Positions 15,519 to 26,818 of a stretch of 64,000 bases of DNA are shown here, in pieces (position 1 is the stretch's first letter; each line of letters starts with the position of its first letter). The notes beneath the pieces are model-generated. The model searched no databases. It was given only the letters and a program-made list of their open reading frames with translations, and had not been told where the DNA came from. The translations under genes were made by a program, and so were the position numbers. This stretch comes from Planobispora longispora (lineage in GTDB: Bacteria > Actinomycetota > Actinomycetes > Streptosporangiales > Streptosporangiaceae), in NCBI RefSeq assembly GCF_016863135.1, contig NZ_BOOH01000016.1:1-64000 (forward strand). The letters are read 5' to 3'.

Positions 15519-15550
15519 GCCGCCCCGGGGAAGACCACCCGACGGGCGGC
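15519..15550. terminator. GC-rich hairpin following the 32-codon ORF
   Basis: Arms GCCGCCC and GGGCGGC separated by 18 bases, followed by TTCGTCGTTCC. It could be a weak terminator of the small ORF transcript or an attenuator ahead of the tRNA array that begins about 190 bp later. The 15551-15742 stretch between them shows no other gene. Confidence 0.45.
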
Positions 15551-15742
15551 TTCGTCGTTCCGGGGCGCAATCCGGGAACGTGCGGGATCGACACGGGTGC
15601 GCGCCACGGGCGGCGATCGGTCTCCGGGACCGGCGTATTCGAATTCGATCCCACCGCCCACGTGAATGCCTTTCCGCGCCCGCACGCGGAATAACCGGTC
15701 ATTCCCCTACGACAATTCAACAGCGAAATGCGCGTGTTTTAT

Positions 15743-15817
15743 CTCCGGGCTGATGGTGAAACGGCATCACGCCTGCCTTGCAAGCAGGAGTTCAGGGTTC
15801 GATTCCCTGTCTGTCCA
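15743..15817 (+). tRNA. tRNA-Ala-like gene (anticodon TGC) with an unpaired acceptor stem, likely pseudo
   Basis: D arm GATG/CATC, anticodon stem CCTGC/GCAGG with loop CTTGCAA, and T arm CAGGG-TTCGATT-CCCTG are all intact. The 3' acceptor strand TCTGTCC would need GGACAGA on the 5' side, but the DNA there reads CTCCGGG and does not pair. Either the 5' end was replaced or the gene is dead. First unit of the array. Confidence 0.6.
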
Positions 15818-15841
15818 CGGGGCGCCCCGTACGGCGCCCGC

Positions 15842-15913
15842 GCCGCAGAGGCCGAACCGGTAAGGCGGCTGGCTTCCACCCAGCAGGACGGGGTTCGAGT
15901 CCCCGCTGCGGCT
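15842..15913 (+). tRNA. tRNA-Gly-like (anticodon TCC)
   Basis: 72 nt. Acceptor GCCGCAG/CTGCGGC fully paired, 3-bp D stem GCC/GGC, anticodon stem GCTGG/CCAGC with loop CTTCCAC, T arm CGGGG-TTCGAGT-CCCCG, discriminator T as in bacterial tRNA-Gly, no CCA. The acceptor sequence differs from the usual GCGG start of bacterial tRNA-Gly. Confidence 0.75.
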
Positions 15914-16084
15914 CTGCCCTGAAAGGAGAGGGCACGGGTCCGAGACTCGGCGGCGGGAGTGGCGACCCCCGCCCGGTCGACGTCCCACACGCGTCCGTAC
16001 GGCCCACGCCACCCGGACCGGACGCGCGGTCACAGCTGGTCAGCACAGGAATCCGATGATCGATACGAATACGAATACGTGCGG

Positions 16085-16159
16085 TGCCGGATCGTCCAAT
16101 CGGCAGGACACCCGACTCTGGATCGGGGAACGGAGGTTCGATCCCTTCTCCGGCAGCCA
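16085..16159 (+). tRNA. tRNA-Gln (anticodon CTG), CCA encoded
   Basis: Acceptor TGCCGGA/TCCGGCA fully paired with the U1-A72, G2-C71 start typical of tRNA-Gln, anticodon stem CCCGA/TCGGG with loop CTCTGGA, T loop TTCGATC, discriminator G and encoded CCA (16157-16159). It is the only member of the array with CCA. The 171 bp before it contains no convincing further tRNA. Confidence 0.85.
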
Positions 16160-16167
16160 CACGACCC

Positions 16168-16239
16168 GTGGGTGAAGTGTCAGCGGAAGCACACGACCGT
16201 GCCGAGGTCGCAGGGCGGGTTCGAGTCCCGCCGCCCACT
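16168..16239 (+). tRNA. tRNA-Gly-like (anticodon GCC)
   Basis: 72 nt, 8 bp after the previous CCA. Acceptor GTGGGTG/CGCCCAC (one G-U), D stem GTG/CAC, anticodon stem CGACC/GGTCG with loop GTGCCGA, T arm GCGGG-TTCGAGT-CCCGC, discriminator T. The second acceptor pair is T-A, not the C-G that glycyl-tRNA synthetase usually prefers. Confidence 0.7.
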
Positions 16240-16240
16240 C

Positions 16241-16314
16241 GCCGCTCTGGCCCAACCGGGAGAGGCGCCGCGTTCAGAGCGCGGAGGTTCCGGGTTCGAA
16301 TCCCGGGAGCGGCA
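16241..16314 (+). tRNA. Class I tRNA with Leu-type anticodon CAG
   Basis: 74 nt, starting two bases after the preceding tRNA. Acceptor GCCGCTC/GAGCGGC fully paired, anticodon stem CCGCG/CGCGG with loop TTCAGAG (anticodon CAG, codon CUG), a 5-nt variable loop AGGTT, T arm CCGGG-TTCGAAT-CCCGG, discriminator A. Bacterial leucine tRNAs are class II with a long variable arm; this one is class I, so its amino acid cannot be inferred from the anticodon. Confidence 0.7.
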
Positions 16315-16361
16315 CGACGGTCGGAAGACGTCCGAGGACGTCGGAGGACACCGAAGACGAT

Positions 16362-16450
16362 GGAAGGCGTCCGGTCAGGTCGAGGAGCACCGTTGGAAGC
16401 GGTGTACGCGGCGGTGACGTCGCGGCCGGGTTCGAATCCCGGGCCTTCCG
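16362..16450 (+). tRNA. tRNA-Ser (anticodon GGA), class II
   Basis: 89 nt. Acceptor GGAAGGC/GCCTTCC fully paired, anticodon stem CACCG/CGGTG with loop TTGGAAG, long GC-rich variable arm (about 21 nt), T arm CCGGG-TTCGAAT-CCCGG, discriminator G as required for serine. Confidence 0.85.
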
Positions 16451-16455
16451 CGCAT

Positions 16456-16531
16456 GGCTCGTTGGTCTAGGCAGGTCCAGGACACCTGGTTCTCACCCAG
16501 GAGGACATCGGTTCGAATCCGATACGAGCTA
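16456..16531 (+). tRNA. tRNA-Glu-like (anticodon CTC)
   Basis: 76 nt, five bases after the tRNA-Ser. Acceptor GGCTCGT/ACGAGCT with a G1-U72 wobble, D stem GTC/GAC, anticodon stem CCTGG/CCAGG with loop TTCTCAC, T arm ATCGG-TTCGAAT-CCGAT, discriminator A followed by CC. Last clear member of the array. Confidence 0.8.
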
Positions 16532-16568
16532 CCGAGCACCGGGCGGTTCCGCCGGCCGGGTTCGACCC

Positions 16569-17489
16569 TCAGCCGAGCAGGCCGCTGATCGTGGTCATCA
16601 CCGGGATGGAGACCAGGGTGGTGATGAGCACGGCGCGGCGGGCGAGCGGCTTCGCCGTGCCGTAGTGCACCGCGAAGACGTAGATGTTCTGCGCGGTGGG
16701 CAGGGCCGCCAGGAGCGTCGCCGCGAACAGGAGCTCGCCGTCGAGCCCGAGGGCGAAACGGCCGACGAGGTAGGCCACCGCCGGTTGCGCGAGGCACTTG
16801 AGGACGACGGCCAGGGCGACGTCACGGCCGTGGCCGTTCTCCTCGGCCTGCCGGGCGCCGCTCAGGCTCAGGCCGTACGCGATCAGCGCGACCGGCACCG
16901 CGGCCGCCGCCACCAGCTCGATCGGGCGTGTGAGCATCACCGGCAGCCTGACACCGGTGAGCGCGATCACCAGCCCGAGCAGCGTGGCGACGGTGAGCGG
17001 GTTGCGCAGCGGGCGGGCCAGGACCTTCCAGGCGGATGTCCCGCCCGAGGTGTCCCGGTCCAGGAGCAGGAACGCGATCGGGGCCATCACCAGGAGCTGG
17101 GACAGCAGGATCGGCGCGATGAGGGCGCCGTCGCCGAGCACGTAGATGCAGACGGGGATGCCGAGGTTGCCGGCGTTGACGTAGGAGGTGGAGAGCGCCC
17201 CGATGACCAGCTCCGACCGCCCCCGCCGCCAGATCGGGCCCGCCACGGCGAGGAACACCGCCTGGACGGACAGCACGCCGGCGACGTTCGTCACGAACAC
17301 CGGCGAGAAGATCGACTTCAGGTCCGCGGTGGCGACCGTGGTGAACAGCAGGGCGGGCGTGGCGATGAGGAAGGCCAGCCGGGAGAGGACCAGCTCGTCC
17401 TGGGGGCGCAGCGCGCCGCCCACACCGGCCAGGTAGCCGAGAACCGCGACCGCCACCAGTACGGCGAAGGCCCCGACAACCTCCGACAT
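16569..17489 (-). CDS. AEC-family transporter (auxin efflux carrier type)
   Basis: 306 residues, ten predicted membrane helices in two five-helix halves, with the hydrophilic loop LSGARQAEENGHGRD between them and the conserved LSTSYVNAGNLGIPV (helix-broken Asn/Pro region) near residue 105. Family members export or exchange malate, auxin-like acids and other carboxylates; the substrate here is unknown. ATG 17489 is preferred over the near-cognate codon two codons upstream. It converges on the tRNA array, ending 37 bp from the tRNA-Glu. Confidence 0.88.
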   Translation of the reverse strand: MSEVVGAFAVLVAVAVLGYLAGVGGALRPQDELVLSRLAFLIATPALLFTTVATADLKSIFSPVFVTNVAGVLSVQAVFLAVAGPIWRRGRSELVIGALSTSYVNAGNLGIPVCIYVLGDGALIAPILLSQLLVMAPIAFLLLDRDTSGGTSAWKVLARPLRNPLTVATLLGLVIALTGVRLPVMLTRPIELVAAAAVPVALIAYGLSLSGARQAEENGHGRDVALAVVLKCLAQPAVAYLVGRFALGLDGELLFAATLLAALPTAQNIYVFAVHYGTAKPLARRAVLITTLVSIPVMTTISGLLG

Positions 17490-17641
17490 CCCCAAGGACT
17501 CCGCTCGAATCCGACCGACCGCGACCTTCGACAGTCTGCCCCACCCGCCCGAACCGGCCGGCGCCGCCCCGGTCGGCAGGACCCGCGGCGGAGCCGGCGT
17601 GAGCTGTTCCGGCGGGCCGGGATCCGTGTGACGATGCAGTA

Positions 17642-17998
17642 ATGGACGGTGGTGAGTACCGTGAGCGGGCGGAAGCGGCGCGGGCTCGGGCTCGGGCCGC
17701 GGAGGAACGGGCTGTCGTGGCCGCGAGCCGGGCCGATGCGCTGGAACGGGGCCACGCCTCTCCGGCCGGTGAGGCGGTTCACAGCGAAAAACCCGTGGGA
17801 GAGGCGACGCGAAACTGCGCCGCGGCCAGGGAGCAGGCGGGACGGGCTCATCTGCAGGCGGCGCGCGCCCACGAGCAGGTGGCGGCGCTCCAGGATCTCG
17901 TGGCTCGGATGAGTGACGTCGCGGCCGCGCGCCGGCGGGAGACCGAACAGCGCCGTACGGCCGCGACGGCGGATCGGCGGGAGGCGGCCTCGCCGTAG
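17642..17998 (+). CDS. Hypothetical Ala/Arg/Glu-rich coiled-coil protein
   Basis: 118 residues, almost entirely predicted helix: AARARARAAEERAVVAASRA at the start, and AREQAGRAHLQAARAHEQVA in the middle, both with heptad-like spacing. The single break is around SPAGEAVHSEKPVGE. No signal peptide or membrane segment. I do not recognise a family. Confidence 0.55.
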   Translation: MDGGEYRERAEAARARARAAEERAVVAASRADALERGHASPAGEAVHSEKPVGEATRNCAAAREQAGRAHLQAARAHEQVAALQDLVARMSDVAAARRRETEQRRTAATADRREAASP

Positions 17999-18017
17999 TG
18001 CGAGCCCGCGTTCCCGG

Positions 18018-19886
18018 CTATCCCCGGGAGTCCGCCCGCCGGCCCGCGAGCGCCCGCAGCACCTCTTTCTCCAGCGCGGGGGCGAGAGAGCGCATGAACG
18101 TCGCCGTGATGTGACCGTTGTCGGAGTAGACCAGCGTGTTGCCGATCACCGCCGGGCAGCGGTCGTCCGGACAGAAGGTGGCGTTGAAGTCGGCGACCGT
18201 CACGTTGGCGGGTATCGGCCCGGCTGTCGGCATGCGCTCGGCCAGGCTGCGGCTGCGAGGCGCGACGCAGGCGGCGGCGCCCTTGGTCTCCACGCACTCG
18301 GGCGGATCGAAGCCCATCCGCGGCGTGTCGCGGATGGCCAGGACGTCGATGCCCATGGCGTCGAGCTGACGCCACCGCTCCGGGTACCCGCGGGGCATGT
18401 TCTCGCCGCGTTCCCACTCGCTGGACTCGGTCGCGGTGGTGATCAGCAGGTCCGGGTCGAGTTTGGGGAGCTCGGCGAGCACGCCCTCCTGCCACTGATC
18501 GCACATGGGCTGGGGTTTGCCCTTGTAGAGCTGCACGGTCGTGGACAGGGTGCAGGCGCCCTTGGTGATGTTGACGATCTGCCAGCCGTTCTCCTCGCCG
18601 AGCACTTCGAGGGCGGGCAGCCAGTGGGCGGCGTGGGAGTTGCCGACCAGGGCGATCACCTTGTCCGGATTTTTCGATCCGTAGCGGCATATGAGGACTT
18701 CCGCTTCCTTGAGGTGCTGCGCGCACCCGTCCGCGTACGACCTGGGCCGGTCCTCGGCCGCCAGCTCCGGAGCGGGCGTGATCGCGCTGCCCTGCTGGGG
18801 CAGGAAGGTCACCAGCATGGACCCGACGAGCGCGGGCGCCAGCAGGAGCGGTCCCCAGCCGCCCGTCCGGTCCGTCAGCTCGGTCGTCACCGCGGCCAGT
18901 GCGAAGCTGGCGGCCAGGATCAGCAGGATGCCCTTCCAGCTCGCCGCGGTCCGGTCCGTGGCCGTGAGGTAGAAGACGAAGATCGGCCAGTGCCACAGGT
19001 AGAGCGCGTAGGAGATGCGGCCGACGTACAGCAGCGGGCGGAGCGTCAGCAGCCGGTCCGCGCCGCCGGCCGCGCCGGCCACGATGACCGCCGCGGCGGC
19101 CAGCGTCGGCCACAGCGCGACGTACCCCGGGAAGCTCGTCGAGACCTGCAGCACCAGCCCGCACGCGACCAGTGCCGCCAGCCCGAGCCAGCCGAGCACC
19201 ACCCGCACGGGTTTCGGCACCTTCAGGAACGGCAGGGCCACGGCGAGCAGCCCGCCCAGCGCCAGCTCCCACAACCTCGCGCCGGTGTCGAAGTAGGCCC
19301 AGGCCTGATCGGTGGCCGTACGGAAGATCGAGTACGCCAGGGAGAGCACGAAGACCGCGGCCATCAGCCCCACGAAGACCTGGAGCTTCCGCCGGGCCAT
19401 GAGCAGGAGCACCGGCCAGACCACGTAGAACTGGCCCTGGATCGCCAGCGACCAGAAGTGCTGCACCGGGCTCACCGCGTTGCCCGCGGACAGGTAGTCC
19501 ACCGCCGAGAAGGCCAGCTGCCAGTTCTCGTAGTACAGGGCCGAGGCGACGACCTCGGCGACCGTGCCGTCCCAGCGCGTCTTCGGCAGGATCAGCACCA
19601 TGCCGATCAGCACGCCGAGCAGCGTCAGCCCGGCGGCCGGCAGGAGCCTGAGCACCAGCCGCCTGGCGAAGGCCCAGAGCTTGACGTGCTCGTCACGCAG
19701 GAGCGAGCCGGTGATCAGGAAGCCGGTGAGCATCAGGAAGACGTCGACTCCGCCCGAGACCCGGCGCGGCCAGATGTGGTAGATCACCACCAGGAGTACG
19801 GCTACCGCACGTAACCCGTCGATTTCCAGCCTGCGCTCGGACCTGCCGGTCCGGGGGCGCTGGAGGGCGTGGCGGGCGACTGACAT
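18018..19886 (-). CDS. Acyltransferase 3 (OafA/YrhL type) fused to an SGNH hydrolase-like domain
   Basis: 622 residues. The N-terminal 380 or so residues form the ten-helix acyltransferase_3 domain, with EIDGLRAVAVLLVVIYHIWP carrying the conserved Arg and His. The periplasmic C-terminal SGNH domain begins near residue 415 with VALVGNSHAAHWLPA (Ser of the GNS/GDS block) and ends with YSDNGHIT (Asp-His pair). Such two-domain enzymes O-acetylate surface polysaccharides or peptidoglycan. ATG 19886; N-terminal RPRTGRSERR is cytosolic. Confidence 0.92.
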   Translation of the reverse strand: MSVARHALQRPRTGRSERRLEIDGLRAVAVLLVVIYHIWPRRVSGGVDVFLMLTGFLITGSLLRDEHVKLWAFARRLVLRLLPAAGLTLLGVLIGMVLILPKTRWDGTVAEVVASALYYENWQLAFSAVDYLSAGNAVSPVQHFWSLAIQGQFYVVWPVLLLMARRKLQVFVGLMAAVFVLSLAYSIFRTATDQAWAYFDTGARLWELALGGLLAVALPFLKVPKPVRVVLGWLGLAALVACGLVLQVSTSFPGYVALWPTLAAAAVIVAGAAGGADRLLTLRPLLYVGRISYALYLWHWPIFVFYLTATDRTAASWKGILLILAASFALAAVTTELTDRTGGWGPLLLAPALVGSMLVTFLPQQGSAITPAPELAAEDRPRSYADGCAQHLKEAEVLICRYGSKNPDKVIALVGNSHAAHWLPALEVLGEENGWQIVNITKGACTLSTTVQLYKGKPQPMCDQWQEGVLAELPKLDPDLLITTATESSEWERGENMPRGYPERWRQLDAMGIDVLAIRDTPRMGFDPPECVETKGAAACVAPRSRSLAERMPTAGPIPANVTVADFNATFCPDDRCPAVIGNTLVYSDNGHITATFMRSLAPALEKEVLRALAGRRADSRG

Positions 19887-20025
19887 GACGCCACAGAATA
19901 TGACTCTTTTAACTAACCGGACAAACTTCCGTCGGTTCAGAGACCATTTCGATAAGCGCCATTCTCACCGACCCCGCCGGCCTCGCCGAGGAGCACCCAC
20001 GGGCCGCCAGTCACCCGGGAGATCG

Positions 20026-20058
20026 AAAAAGGCCACTTCCCGTTGTGGGAAATGGCCT
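20026..20058 (-). terminator. Rho-independent terminator of tRNA-Ile
   Basis: On the minus strand: AGGCCATTTCCC, loop ACAAC, GGGAAGTGGCCT, then TTTTTC. A 12-bp stem with one G-U pair directly followed by a T run, 10 bp after the tRNA. Confidence 0.9.
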
Positions 20059-20068
20059 CTGAACTGGG

Positions 20069-20142
20069 TGGGGCTACCAGGACTTGAACCTGGGACCTCT
20101 TCCTTATCAGGGAAGCGCTCTAACCGACTGAGCTATAGCCCC
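20069..20142 (-). tRNA. tRNA-Ile (anticodon GAT)
   Basis: 74 nt, standard cloverleaf: acceptor GGGGCTA/TAGCCCC, D arm AGCTCAGTCGGTTAGAGC, anticodon stem CTTCC/GGAAG with loop CTGATAA, T loop TTCAAGT, discriminator A. Located after gyrA and the DUF3566 gene, as usual in actinobacteria. Confidence 0.97.
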
Positions 20143-20291
20143 TCATCGTGCGAGAACGGTATCGCATCCGCGAGGCGGTGGCGAATCCGTTCGCTCGAAC
20201 TGGGAAAAGCTTACCGCGTTCCGGCACCTGCTCGCGCCACGTCCCCGGGCCGGAATGGCCGGGGACGTGGCGGCGGGCGGGGTCACGGCGG

Positions 20292-21077
20292 TTACTCGGC
20301 CTCGCTGAAGGTGACCTCGATGCCGCCCACCAGGTCGGAGGCGACGTTGTAGATGACCGCGCCGATGGTCGACAGGGCCGTGATGAGCACCACGTTGACC
20401 GCGCCGATCAGGGCGGTGTAGCCGAGGATGCGGACCGGCTCGAACCAGGAGGCGATGTCGAAGGAGATCTCGGCTCCCTGGCCCTCGCCCTGGGTGAACT
20501 GGTTCACCGAGCTGATGATCGAGTCGAAGACGCCGAGGCCGCTCAGCACCATGTAGAGCACCGCGACGGCGACGAACAGCACCACGAAGCACACCAGCGA
20601 CAGCACGAAGCTGAACTTCATGGCCGACCAGGGCTCGATCCGGCGCAGGACCAGATGGGCCTTGCGCGGCGTCCGCGACGCCGCGGCGTCCTGGGGCTTC
20701 TTGGGAGCCGTCTCCGAGGCGGGAGGAGCCGACAGGCCCATCGGCCCGGCCCCGTCGACGGACGGCTGCGGCGGGTACGGGGGCGGGGGAGAGGACACCG
20801 GACCGGGAGCCCAGGGCTTGGCGGCCTCGGTGGCCGCGGGGCGGATCCGGATCGTGGAGTCACTCGGCTGGTCGTCCTCGATGGCCTTCACCTTGGCCCT
20901 GCCCTTGAACTCGTCGGTCGCCGAGTCGTCGGTCGCCGGCGCGGGCGCGTTACCGTCGTCCGGTGACTCGACCACCTCGACGACATCCGCTTCAGTGGTC
21001 TTGTCCATCTTCTCCGTCACCTGCTCGCGTGTCGATGGGGAGGCCGCTCGCGGACTCGATCCGGCCTGAGCGCTCAC
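20292..21077 (-). CDS. DUF3566 membrane protein downstream of gyrA
   Basis: 261 residues: a disordered, acidic then Pro-rich N-terminal half (PPPPYPPQPS), a charged RKAHLVLRRIEPWSAMKFS segment, and the DUF3566 core with two membrane helices at about 155-182 and 220-245. It is found next to gyrA across actinobacteria; in mycobacteria a protein in this place links to cell-wall growth, but the function of DUF3566 is not settled. GTG 21077 follows the gyrA stop by three bases, with GGGGAG upstream, so it is probably expressed with gyrA. Confidence 0.9.
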   Translation of the reverse strand: MSAQAGSSPRAASPSTREQVTEKMDKTTEADVVEVVESPDDGNAPAPATDDSATDEFKGRAKVKAIEDDQPSDSTIRIRPAATEAAKPWAPGPVSSPPPPYPPQPSVDGAGPMGLSAPPASETAPKKPQDAAASRTPRKAHLVLRRIEPWSAMKFSFVLSLVCFVVLFVAVAVLYMVLSGLGVFDSIISSVNQFTQGEGQGAEISFDIASWFEPVRILGYTALIGAVNVVLITALSTIGAVIYNVASDLVGGIEVTFSEAE

Positions 21078-21080
21078 GAG

Positions 21081-23567
<2,487 letters not shown>

Positions 23568-23615
23568 GGGGTGTGGATCCTTTTCAGAGTCGGACAGGAG
23601 GCTGTACGGCTGCCG

Positions 23616-25616
<2,001 letters not shown>

Positions 25617-25988
25617 TCACCGTCGTGAATGCCCCGATGCGTTCACCCAGGGGAATCGGCTCGCTTGCCGGGGGGTGACACGCAAACGGACGTGTCCGGA
25701 ATCCGAGTCCATTCTAGCGGTTCGGAGGGCGTGATGTGGCATTGAAGGGCCCTGAAAGCCTCTCTCGCGCGTCGATCATCGTTTCCAGCATCCCCCTACG
25801 GGGAGGGGGGTCGTCGCGTCAGAGGGGCCGCTGATCCGCTCCGGCGCGAGCGGCCGACCGCCGGGCGGCTGTCGTTCGACGGACCGTAACCGGGTGATAA
25901 CGGCGGCCGTTGACGGGCCGTTACCGGTCTAAGCGACGGTCCGAAACCGGCCGCCGTAGATGGCCCGGAACCGGACACAGGGTGGCGC

Positions 25989-26170
25989 GAGATCGGCCGG
26001 TGGTGACCCGGAACCCGGCGCGGGATCGCCCGAGATCAGCCGACGGTGGCTCGGAGCCGGGCGCGGGGCCGCGTGAGATCAGCCGACGGTGGCTCGGAGC
26101 CGGGCGCGGGATCGCCCGAGATCAGCCGACGGTGACCTGGAGCCGGGCGCGGGATCGCCCGAGATCAGCC
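25989..26170. repeat. 43-bp tandem repeat array between dciA and gyrB
   Basis: GAGATC(A/G)G starts at 25989, 26032, 26075, 26118 and 26161, an exact 43-bp period. The unit contains GAGATCAGCCGACGGTG, then CGGAGCCGGGCGCGGG. The last copy holds the stop codon of dciA (26165-26167). The remainder of the 605-bp gyrB upstream region (25560-25988) shows no gene that I can support. Confidence 0.9.
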
Positions 26171-26818
26171 GTAGGTGTCGCCGGGACCCCGGCTCCCGGT
26201 CACCCGCAGTCCTCCGCTGGACCGGGGAGCGTTCTGCGGGCCCTGCACGTTCACCCGCCGCACCGTTCCCTCGCCCAGCTCCTCGTTCAGGCGCTTGATC
26301 AGGGTTCGGGCCAGCAACCGCACCTGGGTCGCCCAGGCAGTGGAGTCGGCGGCCACCACGACCTCGCCGTCCGTGAAGCTCTCCGGCCGGGTGTGCGCGG
26401 CCATCTCGAGGCCGACGATCTCGTGCCAGCGGCCGAACACCCCGCCCACCGCCGCCGGTTTCTCCCACCCCCGGTCGGCGAGCAGATCGGCGATGGCGCG
26501 GCCGAGCAGCTGGGGGTCTCCCGAGGACCTGAGCACCCCGGCGGCCTTCCGCCGCGGCTCACGGCGGGGGAGCTGGCCGCGCTTGGCGGCGTCCGCCTTG
26601 GCCTGGGCCAGCTTCTCCCTGGCCAGGGCGGCTCCCTTGGCCGCCGTACCGGCGGCGCCGCCCGCGGACTTGTCCGCAGCATCGCCCGCGGACTTGTCCA
26701 CGGCCTTGCCCGCCGCATTGTCCACAGCCTTGTGCATGGTCTTGTTCACAGCGGCGTCCGCGCTTGCGGGCGCGGAGCCCCGGGCCGGTCCCGCTCTGGG
26801 GGGTCGGTCATCGGACAC
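26165..26818 (-). CDS. dciA: DUF721 protein, replicative-helicase loader/operator DciA
   Basis: 217 residues. The C-terminal part (about 100-190) is the DUF721 domain with [16 protein letters not shown], the conserved W in FGRWHEIVG and [17 protein letters not shown]. DciA is the ancestral bacterial helicase operator that helps DnaB at the origin. The N-terminal 80 residues are a low-complexity Ala/Lys/Asp stretch with repeats of the [16 protein letters not shown] kind. GTG 26818 lies inside the end of recF (11-nt overlap), so translation is coupled. Confidence 0.92.
   Translation of the reverse strand: MSDDRPPRAGPARGSAPASADAAVNKTMHKAVDNAAGKAVDKSAGDAADKSAGGAAGTAAKGAALAREKLAQAKADAAKRGQLPRREPRRKAAGVLRSSGDPQLLGRAIADLLADRGWEKPAAVGGVFGRWHEIVGLEMAAHTRPESFTDGEVVVAADSTAWATQVRLLARTLIKRLNEELGEGTVRRVNVQGPQNAPRSSGGLRVTGSRGPGDTYG

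Noticed and set aside
15914-16084. Possible extra tRNA between the Gly(TCC) and Gln genes
   Set aside because: GGTCCGAGA resembles a T loop, but no acceptor or anticodon stem can be drawn around it.
16545-16570. A T-loop-like GGGTTCGACCC after the last tRNA, possible eighth tRNA
   Set aside because: The T stem is mismatched and no D or anticodon arm is found; it overlaps the end of the AEC transporter gene.
25989-26170. Regular 43-bp repeats as a possible CRISPR array
   Set aside because: The units are contiguous with no variable spacers, and no cas gene is present in the window.
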